7,193 bases of DNA from Bacteroidaceae bacterium (GCA_017961965.1 JAGCWG010000273.1:1-7193), one strand, 5' to 3'. Shown: positions 1 to 7,057, counted from the first letter of the stretch. Notes: generated by a model not told the origin, from the sequence alone. Program-made: numbers and translations.

Positions 1-852
1 AATACGAGGGTCTGCTGTCTCCTTAAGATATGATATCAATGGATAAGCAGCGCAGTGATTTTTTGCGCCAAGCCCATTGAAAGCATCATACCAAGGATTA
101 TATTGTCCTTCTGCATTTTGATATACATCCCATGTTACGTCACCACTAAAGAACGTATTCTGTGCAACAAGAGACTTAACCTTAGCTGTGTTTTCTGCAA
201 CATTTACACCTCCGTCGATAAGACGGAAAAGCATACGACGACGGAGTGCATTAGCAAAGCCCTTCCACTGAGCAACATTTTTGTTAAGCATTGGATCAGT
301 AACAGACATTGCACTTGCAGTAGTAAGTTTTGCTTCAGCTGCATCCATTTCTGCGAGAACACCCTCATAGACATCCTTACCAGAATCCCACTTAGGTGTT
401 GGATTTGAAGCACCCTTAATAGCCTCTGAATATGGAGCATAATCAAGGTTATCTACAACAAGCTGGAATGCGTATGCACGGAGTACAGTACATGCGAAAA
501 TGTCAGCCTCATTGTCTGTACGACTGAGAATGTCGTCAATATCAGACAATGCACCAGCATAGAGGTTTGCATAGCAACGATTAAACAAATCCTTACCTTC
601 GTTCAGGTTAAGTTCTGCAATATCATTATACTGGTTTGCCGTAGGCATCTGTTCAAAATACTGTACGAAAAAACCGGCATAGTTAAACATTTGATCGCCA
701 ACGCAGTCAGCTATAAAATTTTCTGCTGATGGAAAAACAAGGTCTGTTGTCACAGAACTACTATTAGGATGATTTGTATCATCATTGATGTCCAAACTAC
801 ATCCTGTAAGCAACAGCATGCTTGACAAAGCTATTGATATAATCTTTTTCAT
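1..852 (-). CDS. SusD/RagB-type nutrient-binding outer-membrane lipoprotein (partial, C-terminus cut by the window edge)
   Basis: This is the surface-exposed substrate-binding lipoprotein that caps its SusC partner. The frame is open from the ATG at 852 to base 1, giving 284 codons of a family usually about 450-600 residues long, so roughly the second half is missing. The N-terminus is a lipoprotein signal: KK, a hydrophobic stretch, then the lipobox LLTGC with the lipidated Cys at residue 18. The acidic run after it (SLDINDD) resembles a Bacteroidetes lipoprotein surface-export signal. The opening LDINDDTNHP followed by a segment like LVFPSAEN recalls the SusD_like_2 branch of the family; this is from memory, not a search. 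The helical, Ala/Leu-rich segment around residues 85-215 fits the TPR-like part of SusD. The start lies 17 bases after the susC stop behind a purine-rich spacer, so the two are surely co-transcribed. The cargo cannot be told from this half. Confidence 0.93.
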   Translation of the reverse strand, partial: MKKIISIALSSMLLLTGCSLDINDDTNHPNSSSVTTDLVFPSAENFIADCVGDQMFNYAGFFVQYFEQMPTANQYNDIAELNLNEGKDLFNRCYANLYAGALSDIDDILSRTDNEADIFACTVLRAYAFQLVVDNLDYAPYSEAIKGASNPTPKWDSGKDVYEGVLAEMDAAEAKLTTASAMSVTDPMLNKNVAQWKGFANALRRRMLFRLIDGGVNVAENTAKVKSLVAQNTFFSGDVTWDVYQNAEGQYNPWYDAFNGLGAKNHCAAYPLISYLKETADPRI

Positions 853-869
853 ATTTTTCTTTGCTTCTT

Positions 870-3800
870 TTAGAATTTAACTTGGACGTTGAATCCGAAT
901 TTACGAGAACTTGGATTTGCGCTATACTCACCGAAGTTACCTTGAAGGTCATTACCAAATGTGGTAAGCTCTGGGTCAATGTATGTGTTGCTCTTTGGAG
1001 TCCAGATAAAGAGGTTGCTTCCGAAAGCAGAAACATGAACCTCAGAGAGGAATGTTTGAGCAAGCCACTTCTTTGGAAGAGACCATGCGATAGAAACGCT
1101 ACGGAGCTTAAGATATGTCTTATCTACAAGGTCACCAGCATCCATGTCTATTCCACCATTATTCCAATAGTTATAAATGTTCTTTTGAGTGAGAGCTGTT
1201 GTATTTTCTGCATAAACAACGTTTCCGTTAGCATCTGTACCTGCCTCAACAACAGAGTTTGGAACTATCCAAGGATTACGATGGTTGTAAGCAGTCTCTA
1301 TTGAGTTTCCTGTGAAGTTAGAGATGTTACGCGTACGAGAGAACATCAAGCCACCTTTACGATAATCAAAGTCGGCGCTGAATGTAATATCCTTGTATCT
1401 AACAGAAGTACCGAAGCCAAGTGCATATTTGTGGTTCATTGAACCAATCTCTACCACATCATCTGTTGTGACAGGAAGACCATCACCATTTACAATAACC
1501 TTGCCATCATCTGTCTTCTTGCTTGTATAAGCCTTGTAGATACCGAGTTCCTTACCTTGGATAGCCCAAAGGCCAGTACCACCTTGGAAACCATAGATCT
1601 GTGATTCTCCACCAAGTTCTTCAGGAAGAGCGAGGACAAGACTCTTGTTCTTTGTGAAGTTAACTCTTACATCCCACTGGAAGATGTTGCCAATCTTAAT
1701 AGGTGTACCGCTAACAAGAAGCTCGATACCACGATTACGAATCTTACCAAGATTCATATTCATACGAGTATATCCACTTGCTGGGTCAAGTTCAAGGTCG
1801 TAGAACTGTTTATCTGTAATACGATTGTAGTAAGCGAAATCAAAACTGAGTCTGTTGTCAAGGAACGCCATATTCAGACCAATTTCAGACTCTGTTGTCA
1901 TTTCTGGAGAGAGTTCATTACTTCCCAATGTATTTCCTCTTGTATAGGCATTTGTACCAGTTTTAGTGAATGGGAAATTGGATGTACCCCATCCGCTTGA
2001 AGTAGCAGTACCTTGAGAATATGTAGAATTAACCTTATAAACAGGAATATCATTACCTGTCTTACCCCATGCCAAACGAAGCTTTCCAAAAGAAACATAC
2101 CTCGTAATCTCAGGAGTAAAGAGTTCTGAGAATATAAAAGAACCTGTGATACCAGGATAGAAGAAAGAGCGATTTTGTTCTGGAAGTGTAGATGACCAGT
2201 CATTACGAGCAGTCATTGTAATGTATGCCATATCCTTCCAACTTACTTCTGCCTGTCCATAGATACCATATATACGGCGAAGAGATAGATACTGTTCAAC
2301 AGATGGAATCTCAGAAGAATTAGAGAGATTATACCATGTTGGTATTGTTAGGTTTGTTACTTCTGCATAAACGTATGAATTTCTACGTTCATTACCGTTG
2401 AAACCAGCAATTGCATTTACATTCCAATCATCACTAACCTTTTGGTTGTACGTAATCATGAAGTCTTGATCGATTTCGCGACGACGTTGAGTCTGCTGAC
2501 TGATAGAACCTGTTGAACCTTCAAATGTTGATGAACCATCAAGGTAAGTACCTTTGAATAGTGACACCATATTTGGAGATCCAAAGTCATAGTGTCCAAC
2601 AGATGTATCTATACCAATACGATATGTTGCCTTGAAATACTTTAAGAAATCATAGTCCAACTGGAATTTTCCATAGAAACGCTCAGTTTCCTTCTTGTTC
2701 TCGTAGTTTTCAAGAATATAATATGGATTAGTGATACCATAAGGTGTGTAATAGTAACCCGGAGTGTTAAAAATATTGTTTAAATCCTTAAGTTCTGCAA
2801 TACTGATATCACGAGGAGTCTGCATGATGGCATTATACATAGAGCTACTCTTCTGACCAGTAGTCACAAAACTATTCTTCTGGAAACCATAGTTGAGAGA
2901 TGTACTAATTGTAAGATTCTTAACCTTATGACTGCCGCGTGCACTGAATGTGTATTTCTTGTAGCTATCAGCATTTGTTGGAATGATACCATCCTCATTG
3001 ACCTGAGAGAAAGAAACGAAATAAGTGCTACGGTTGTCATCAGATGCGCCATTAAGACTCAAGCTGTTCTGATATTTAAAACCAGCATCAAAGAAGTCAC
3101 GAATATTGTTCTTCATAGGAACATAAGACTTGATTTGCTGAGAATTGTCATATTTGGAACCATACTTCAATGTAGAACCATCGAAAGCAGGACCCCATGA
3201 ACCATTCTCGTCATCAGTCTTGTCTCCATACCATCCCATACCCCAATCGTTTTGCATTTGAGGAATGCGAAGAAGAGTTTCCCAAGTACAACCGCCATTA
3301 TATTCTATACCCAAACCTTTCTGTGGTTTTTTACCAGACTTAGTTGTAATCATCACAACACCATTGGCTGCACGGCTACCATAAAGAGCAGTTGCTGCGG
3401 CACCCTTAAGGAATGTCATAGACTCGACATCATCTGGGTTAACAGCAGAAGCACCATTACCAAAGTCGTATCCATTATTGAGACCATTGTTGCTATATGA
3501 AGCGTTGTTTTGCAAAGGTACACCATCTATGACATACAATGGCTGGTTATCACCTGTGAGTGAAGAGTAACCACGGATAACGACAGAAGTAGATGCACCC
3601 GGATCCGATGACGATGTGGAAATCTGCACACCAGCAATCTTACCTGCAAGACCAGAAACGATATCATTATTACGAGTTGCCGTTATTTCCTCTGCTTTCA
3701 CTTGAGTTGCAGAATAACCAAGAGCTTTTACACTACGTTTAACACCCATGGCAGTAACGATAACATCGCTAATAGTCTTTGAGTCACTTTCAAGGAACAC

Positions 3801-4073
3801 TTTGACATTGGGTTTAATAGCAACTTCCTTAGTTGTCATACCGATGTATGAAACAACAATTGTTTTTGCAGAATTTGGAACATCATTCAAAGTAAACTTA
3901 CCATCCAAATTGGTTGCGGCACCAAGGGTAGTGCCTTTCACTTTAACTGAGGCTCCAACTACAGGTTCGCCTGTTTCAGCTTCGATGACAGTACCTGTCA
4001 CTTTTTGCTGTGCGAACGCCATACTAACTGTGAATGCACAGATAGTAAGGAACGACCATAATCTTTTTCCCAT
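870..4073 (-). CDS. SusC/RagA-family TonB-linked outer-membrane transporter
   Basis: This is a complete 1067-residue outer-membrane beta-barrel importer driven by TonB-ExbBD, working with the SusD-type protein encoded next to it. Residues 1-21 form a Sec signal peptide ending AFA, with QQ at the mature N-terminus. Residues about 24-96 form a carboxypeptidase-regulatory-like beta-sandwich (VTGTVIEAETGEPVVGASV, then TNLDGKF, then VSYIGM). A TonB-box-like stretch (SDVIVTAMG) follows at 102-110. The plug spans about 113-245 and holds the family signatures VVIRGYSSL, QPLYVIDGVP (177-186) and LKGAAATALYGSRAANG (222-238). The rest is barrel and ends in FNVQVKF with the C-terminal aromatic typical of outer-membrane proteins. 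Length is normal for the family and no frameshift is seen. The ATG at 4073 gives the complete signal peptide and follows an A-rich leader. True starch SusC is not implied; glycan, peptide or another oligomer are all possible. Confidence 0.97.
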   Translation of the reverse strand: MGKRLWSFLTICAFTVSMAFAQQKVTGTVIEAETGEPVVGASVKVKGTTLGAATNLDGKFTLNDVPNSAKTIVVSYIGMTTKEVAIKPNVKVFLESDSKTISDVIVTAMGVKRSVKALGYSATQVKAEEITATRNNDIVSGLAGKIAGVQISTSSSDPGASTSVVIRGYSSLTGDNQPLYVIDGVPLQNNASYSNNGLNNGYDFGNGASAVNPDDVESMTFLKGAAATALYGSRAANGVVMITTKSGKKPQKGLGIEYNGGCTWETLLRIPQMQNDWGMGWYGDKTDDENGSWGPAFDGSTLKYGSKYDNSQQIKSYVPMKNNIRDFFDAGFKYQNSLSLNGASDDNRSTYFVSFSQVNEDGIIPTNADSYKKYTFSARGSHKVKNLTISTSLNYGFQKNSFVTTGQKSSSMYNAIMQTPRDISIAELKDLNNIFNTPGYYYTPYGITNPYYILENYENKKETERFYGKFQLDYDFLKYFKATYRIGIDTSVGHYDFGSPNMVSLFKGTYLDGSSTFEGSTGSISQQTQRRREIDQDFMITYNQKVSDDWNVNAIAGFNGNERRNSYVYAEVTNLTIPTWYNLSNSSEIPSVEQYLSLRRIYGIYGQAEVSWKDMAYITMTARNDWSSTLPEQNRSFFYPGITGSFIFSELFTPEITRYVSFGKLRLAWGKTGNDIPVYKVNSTYSQGTATSSGWGTSNFPFTKTGTNAYTRGNTLGSNELSPEMTTESEIGLNMAFLDNRLSFDFAYYNRITDKQFYDLELDPASGYTRMNMNLGKIRNRGIELLVSGTPIKIGNIFQWDVRVNFTKNKSLVLALPEELGGESQIYGFQGGTGLWAIQGKELGIYKAYTSKKTDDGKVIVNGDGLPVTTDDVVEIGSMNHKYALGFGTSVRYKDITFSADFDYRKGGLMFSRTRNISNFTGNSIETAYNHRNPWIVPNSVVEAGTDANGNVVYAENTTALTQKNIYNYWNNGGIDMDAGDLVDKTYLKLRSVSIAWSLPKKWLAQTFLSEVHVSAFGSNLFIWTPKSNTYIDPELTTFGNDLQGNFGEYSANPSSRKFGFNVQVKF

Positions 4074-4155
4074 TCTTTTAATTAAAATTAGTTATTAATA
4101 ATATATATCCTGTAATAGTTAAAATGTCTGTTGCGATGTTTTGCCATAACAATAG

Positions 4156-4236
4156 TTAGTTGTTCTTGAAAAAATGTAGGACACAATAATAATAATTCGT
4201 AATGAATGATAAGTTTTGTCGTGTATTTGTGTTCAT
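4156..4236 (-). other. Possible upstream reading frame in the susC leader (26 codons)
   Basis: Downstream of the proposed susC promoter, an ATG at 4236 opens a 26-codon frame that stops with TAA at 4158-4156, 82 bases before the susC ATG. The peptide begins MNTNTRQNLS and includes three consecutive Tyr from an ATT-type trinucleotide repeat (forward AAT x4, 4185-4196). No ribosome-binding signal or known leader peptide is recognised. A chance frame is at least as likely as a translated leader peptide. Confidence 0.2.
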
Positions 4237-4254
4237 TTTATCAAAAATCGTGTG

Positions 4255-4284
4255 CAAACATAAATAAATTTTAACACACTGCAA
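4255..4284 (-). promoter_or_regulatory. Bacteroidetes-type promoter for the susC-susD operon
   Basis: Reading the minus strand, TTG (4284-4282), a 19-base spacer and TATGTTTG (4262-4255) match the Bacteroidetes housekeeping promoter form with TTG near -33 and TAnnTTTG near -7. It is the only TAnnTTTG match on this strand between 4074 and 4380. Transcription would begin near 4250, leaving an untranslated leader of about 175 nt before the susC ATG. Confidence 0.7.
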
Positions 4285-4437
4285 TGTTTTTTTGTGAAAA
4301 AATACATTTTTTAAGCCAAAAAAGCATTGAAATCATATAAAACTATCATCTTTCTGACAAATTTTGTTAAAATATTTATTTTTGTTACGATTTGAAAGAA
4401 AAAACTATCTTTTGGATATTTTTGGACAAAAAACAAC

Positions 4438-4466
4438 TTGCATGTGGATAAAAAAGGATATATTTG
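4438..4466 (+). promoter_or_regulatory. Bacteroidetes-type promoter for the AraC-type regulator; near-leaderless
   Basis: TTG (4438-4440), an 18-base spacer and TATATTTG (4459-4466) closely fit the Bacteroidetes promoter consensus. The start point should fall a few bases after 4466, that is at or just before the ATG at 4475, so the mRNA would have almost no leader. This element decides the start of the downstream gene, because any start before about 4470 would lie outside the transcript. Weaker alternatives are TATTTTTG at 4417-4424 (TTG at 4392-4394, spacer 22) and at 4377-4384 (no good TTG). Confidence 0.7.
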
Positions 4467-4474
4467 CACAGAAT

Positions 4475-4825
4475 ATGAAAAAGGATATAGAAACTTTGCT
4501 TATAAAAAGTCACAAGTATCGTGACCCTGATTATTCCGCAACACGTCTTGCGGAGGATTTGGGTGTTGAAAACTATAAGCTTTCAAGAATCCTGAAGACA
4601 GAATATGGTAGCTCATATTCCGACATAGTCCTTTCGCTCCGTGTGGCTGATGCCAAGCGTCATCTTGTCAATCCTAATAAGGCTGACATGACGGTGGATG
4701 AGATAGGCGTCCTCGTAGGGTTCAAAAATCGTGTATCATTTTTCCTTGCTTTCCGCAAGTTCACTGGAGAGACACCAGAGGAATATAGGAAAGGGAAGAC
4801 ACCCTCTCAACCTACCAAGAGGTGA
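4475..4825 (+). CDS. Stand-alone AraC-family helix-turn-helix DNA-binding protein
   Basis: This 116-residue cytoplasmic regulator consists almost wholly of an AraC/XylS-type DNA-binding domain with two helix-turn-helix units. The first is near residues 20-52 (SATRLAEDLGVENYKLSRIL). The linker helix carries the family-typical LRVADAKRHL (55-64). The second unit is near 72-104 and includes VDEIGVLVGFKN, FFLAFRKFTGETPEEYRK; the phrase GF..RVSFFLAFRKFTG.TP.EYR is diagnostic. No ligand-binding, receiver or membrane domain precedes it, so its signal input is unknown. The frame stays open upstream to an ATG at 4364, but the extra 37 residues are low-complexity, look unlike the family and overlap the promoter. 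I therefore choose the ATG at 4475. An ATG at 4442 is a second alternative. Being divergent from susC, it is a plausible regulator of that operon, but autoregulation or remote targets are equally open. Confidence 0.88.
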   Translation: MKKDIETLLIKSHKYRDPDYSATRLAEDLGVENYKLSRILKTEYGSSYSDIVLSLRVADAKRHLVNPNKADMTVDEIGVLVGFKNRVSFFLAFRKFTGETPEEYRKGKTPSQPTKR

Positions 4826-4837
4826 TGAGATTGAGGA

Positions 4838-4981
4838 GTGACAGAATAACGACACGAACAACGCTTCTGTTATGTCACCCATTCTGGGTTCTTCGGATGA
4901 TGTGATACCGACAAAACAGGGGTTCCGCTATGCTCCACTCCCTGCCTGTAATATCACCAGCCTTTCAGGCTTCTACAACCC
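4838..4981. repeat. Structured intergenic repeat-like element with nested inverted repeats
   Basis: Several inverted repeats are packed together here. ACAGAA (4841-4846) pairs with TTCTGT (4865-4870). ACCCA-TTC-TGGGT (4877-4889) is a perfect 5-bp hairpin. GTGATA (4902-4907) pairs with TATCAC (4952-4957) and encloses ACAGG (4916-4920) with CCTGT (4945-4949). AGCCT-TTC-AGGCT (4959-4971) is a second perfect hairpin with the same TTC loop. GGGTT (4886-4890) can pair with AACCC (4977-4981) around the whole. The core GGGGTTCCGCTATGCTCCAC resembles, from memory, a dispersed repeat common between genes in Bacteroidales. No coding potential is seen, and no T-tract follows to make it a classical terminator. 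Confidence 0.6.
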
Positions 4982-4990
4982 AATCGTACA

Positions 4991-5022
4991 GAACTTAAAA
5001 ACTTACGAACTCAAAAACTTAA
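4991..5022 (+). repeat. Tandem 16-bp duplication just before the M49 peptidase start
   Basis: GAACTTAAAAACTTAC (4991-5006) is followed directly by GAACTCAAAAACTTAA (5007-5022), identical at 14 of 16 positions. The second copy ends four bases before the ATG at 5027. The tract forms the A-rich, Shine-Dalgarno-less leader of the peptidase gene, and its copy number would alter leader length. No TTTG occurs anywhere in 4826-5026, so no canonical TAnnTTTG promoter lies here. The peptidase gene may be read from the regulator promoter or from a degenerate one. Confidence 0.75.
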
Positions 5023-5026
5023 AAAA

Positions 5027-7024
5027 ATGAATATACGAAATTACATTATGGCATCATTACTCGGTATGGGAGTTGCCAATGGCGTTGCCCAGACAGACAA
5101 CTTCAAGTATTCGGATGAGCGTTTTGCAGATTTGCAGATGCTTCGTTACAAGGTACATGGTTTCGAAGACCTTACCTTAAAGCAGAAAACATTCATCTAC
5201 TACCTTCAGGAGGCTGCCCTCTGGGGACGTGACATCCTGTTTGACCAGAATGGTCTTTACAACATCGGTATTAGGAGTGTTCTTGAGGATGTTTATACAT
5301 CAACAAAGGTGGATAGGAAGTCTAACGAGTTTCTCGCTATGGAGACATACCTCAAGCGTGTGTGGTTCTCCAACGGCATACACCATCATTACGGATGTGA
5401 GAAGTTCGTGCCTGGCTTTACTGAGCCTTGGTTCAGAAAACAGGTTGAAAGCGCAAATGTAAGTGTGAGTGCAAAGAATCTTGATGATATATGTAAAGCA
5501 ATATTCAAGGAGGACTTCCTTACTAAGCGTGTTAACCTTGCTGAAGGCGTTGACCTTATAAAGACTTCAGCATGTAATTACTATCAGGGAGTGACTCAGG
5601 AAGAAGCTGAGGAATTCTATGGTAAGCAGAAGGCAGAGGGCGATGCTCAACACCCAGTTATGTATGGTATGAACAGCACTCTTGTCAAGAAGAATGGCAA
5701 GATATTCGAGGATAAGTGGAAAGTTGGCGGTAAGTATGGTAAATATATCGATAAAATCGTGGAAAACCTTAAGCTTGCCCGTCCTTATGCTGAGGATGAC
5801 CTCCAGAAGCAGGTTATTGACACGCTCATGGAATATTACACAAGTGGCGATCTCAAAACGTTCGATGAATACAGCATACTTTGGGTTAGGAATACTGAGC
5901 CTCTCGTTGATTTTGTCAACGGTTTCATCGAGTGCTATGGCGACCCCCTCGGATTGAAGTGCTCTTGGGAGAGTATCGTGAACTTTAAGGACCTCGAGGC
6001 TACGAAACGAACGGAGACTTTGAGTGCAAACGCTCAGTGGTTCGAAGACCACAGTCCTGTTGATGCACGTTTCAAGAAGGAAAAGGTGAAGGGCATAACA
6101 GCCAAGGTCATCAATGCTGCAATCCTTGGTGGTGACCTCTATCCTTCAACTGCCATCGGTATTAATCTTCCTAACTCTGACTGGGTTCGCAAGGAGCACG
6201 GCTCTAAGAGCGTAACCATCGGTAATCTTACTGATGCTTACAATAAGGCAGCCAAGGGTAATGGTATGACTGATGAATTCGTGTATTCTGCCGTTGAAAA
6301 GGAGTTGATTGATAAATATGGTGATGTGTGTGATGATCTCCATACTGACCTTCATGAGTGTCTTGGCCACGGAAGTGGAAAACTGCTCGATGGAGTCGAT
6401 GGTGACAGCCTCAAGGCATACGGTTCAACGATAGAGGAAGCTCGTGCCGACCTCTTTGCTCTATATTATCTCCCAGATGCTAAGCTCGTGGAGCTTGGAC
6501 TTACTCCAAATGCGGAGGCTTACAAGGCTTCATACTATGCTCAGATGATGAATGGTCTCATGACTCAGCTTGTACGTATCAATCTGGGTAATAACATCGA
6601 GGAGGCACACATGCGTAACAGGGCACTCATTGCTCGTTGGGCTTTGGAGCATGGTAAGAATGATAATGTCGTTGAAATGGTGAAGAAGAATGGCAAAACA
6701 TTCGTTAAAATCAACGATTATGTTCGTCTCCGTGATTTGTTCGGTGAACTCCTTGCGGAAATCCAGCGCATAAAGAGTACTGGTGACTACGAGGGTGCAA
6801 AGAACCTTGTTGAAACTTACGGTGTAAAGATTGACCCTGAGCTTCACAAGGAAGTGATCGACAGATACGCAAAGCTCAATATAGCTCCTTACAAGGGAGT
6901 CATCAATCCTGTATATGAAGCCGTACGTAATGACAAAGGCGAAATCATCGATGTAAAGGTTACTTACACCGAAGGTTATGCAGAGCAGATGCTTCGCTAT
7001 TCTTCCAAGTATTCTGTTAAGTAA
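5027..7024 (+). CDS. Dipeptidyl-peptidase III family zinc metallopeptidase (MEROPS M49), exported
   Basis: This complete 665-residue enzyme should remove dipeptides from the N-termini of oligopeptides. Zinc-binding HECLGH lies at residues 443-448 (ligands H443 and H448, catalytic base E444). The second motif EEARAD lies at 470-475, with E471 the expected third ligand. HECLGH is the variant I recall for bacterial M49 enzymes, where human DPP3 has HELLGH. Other family-like blocks are GGDLYPSTAIGINLPN..WVR (368-388), AHMRNRALIARW (from 527; H528 probably matches the human active-site His) and a C-terminal IKSTGDYEGAKNLVE segment. The length fits the single-domain bacterial form. Residues 1-21 (MNIRNYIMASLLGMG...GVA) look like a Sec signal peptide with cleavage before Q22, giving a periplasmic enzyme; no lipobox Cys is present. 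I recall that such proteins are sometimes mislabelled dihydrofolate reductase; nothing here supports that. It lies 201 bp after the regulator on the same strand. Confidence 0.95.
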   Translation: MNIRNYIMASLLGMGVANGVAQTDNFKYSDERFADLQMLRYKVHGFEDLTLKQKTFIYYLQEAALWGRDILFDQNGLYNIGIRSVLEDVYTSTKVDRKSNEFLAMETYLKRVWFSNGIHHHYGCEKFVPGFTEPWFRKQVESANVSVSAKNLDDICKAIFKEDFLTKRVNLAEGVDLIKTSACNYYQGVTQEEAEEFYGKQKAEGDAQHPVMYGMNSTLVKKNGKIFEDKWKVGGKYGKYIDKIVENLKLARPYAEDDLQKQVIDTLMEYYTSGDLKTFDEYSILWVRNTEPLVDFVNGFIECYGDPLGLKCSWESIVNFKDLEATKRTETLSANAQWFEDHSPVDARFKKEKVKGITAKVINAAILGGDLYPSTAIGINLPNSDWVRKEHGSKSVTIGNLTDAYNKAAKGNGMTDEFVYSAVEKELIDKYGDVCDDLHTDLHECLGHGSGKLLDGVDGDSLKAYGSTIEEARADLFALYYLPDAKLVELGLTPNAEAYKASYYAQMMNGLMTQLVRINLGNNIEEAHMRNRALIARWALEHGKNDNVVEMVKKNGKTFVKINDYVRLRDLFGELLAEIQRIKSTGDYEGAKNLVETYGVKIDPELHKEVIDRYAKLNIAPYKGVINPVYEAVRNDKGEIIDVKVTYTEGYAEQMLRYSSKYSVK

Positions 7025-7029
7025 ACATC

Positions 7030-7046
7030 GTTGAAATTATTTCGAC
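7030..7046 (+). terminator. Post-stop hairpin after the M49 peptidase (weak terminator candidate)
   Basis: GTTGAAA (7030-7036), loop TTA and TTTCGAC (7040-7046) form a 7-bp stem with one G-T pair, starting five bases after the TAA. A second, mutually exclusive hairpin, CGACC-TGTAC-GGTTG (7043-7057), overlaps it and runs into TAGTTTTG. Neither is followed by a proper T-run, so termination is uncertain. Confidence 0.3.
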
Positions 7047-7057
7047 CTGTACGGTTG

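Larger units (their letters stand above)
4074..4474. promoter_or_regulatory. Divergent susC / AraC-type regulator intergenic region
   Basis: This 401-bp, very AT-rich stretch separates two divergently transcribed genes. It has one candidate promoter facing left (4255-4284) and a best candidate facing right (4438-4466), with about 150 bp between them where shared operators could lie. Candidate binding repeats in that gap are TTTTGGA at 4410-4416 and 4420-4426 (10-bp period), TTTTGTTA at 4362-4369 and 4380-4387, and the inverted repeat ATTTT-GTT-AAAAT at 4361-4373. In such AT-rich DNA some of these may be chance. Two other TAnnTTTG matches facing right occur at 4377-4384 and 4417-4424. No RNA gene or conserved protein is evident. 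Confidence 0.7.

Noticed and set aside
55..408. A 117-codon plus-strand frame antisense to susD
   Set aside because: The opposite strand is a continuous SusD-type frame with lipobox; this frame has a Cys-rich composition without recognisable domains.
861..1304. A 147-codon plus-strand frame antisense to the susC 3' end
   Set aside because: It lies wholly within the well-supported susC frame, shows no family features, is Cys/Ile-rich like other antisense shadows, and has no promoter.
3748..4098. A 116-codon plus-strand frame antisense to the susC start
   Set aside because: It mirrors the conserved signal peptide and carboxypeptidase-regulatory-like domain, so its openness follows from the real gene.
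4185..4196. AAT x4 tract as a CRISPR or phase-variation repeat
   Set aside because: Four trinucleotide units in AT-rich DNA are too short to call phase variation, and no spaced repeats of CRISPR type exist in the window.
4364..4474. N-terminal 37-residue extension of the AraC-type protein
   Set aside because: It overlaps the best promoter, is AT-driven low-complexity sequence, and lies outside the conserved domain.
4877..4889. Rho-independent terminator for the regulator
   Set aside because: The ACCCA-TTC-TGGGT hairpin is followed by TCTTCGG rather than a T-run, and it belongs to a larger set of nested inverted repeats.
5567..6052. A 161-codon minus-strand frame opposite the peptidase
   Set aside because: It lies within the M49 gene, whose motifs and length are complete. 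The antisense frame matches no family I know and has no promoter-like element.
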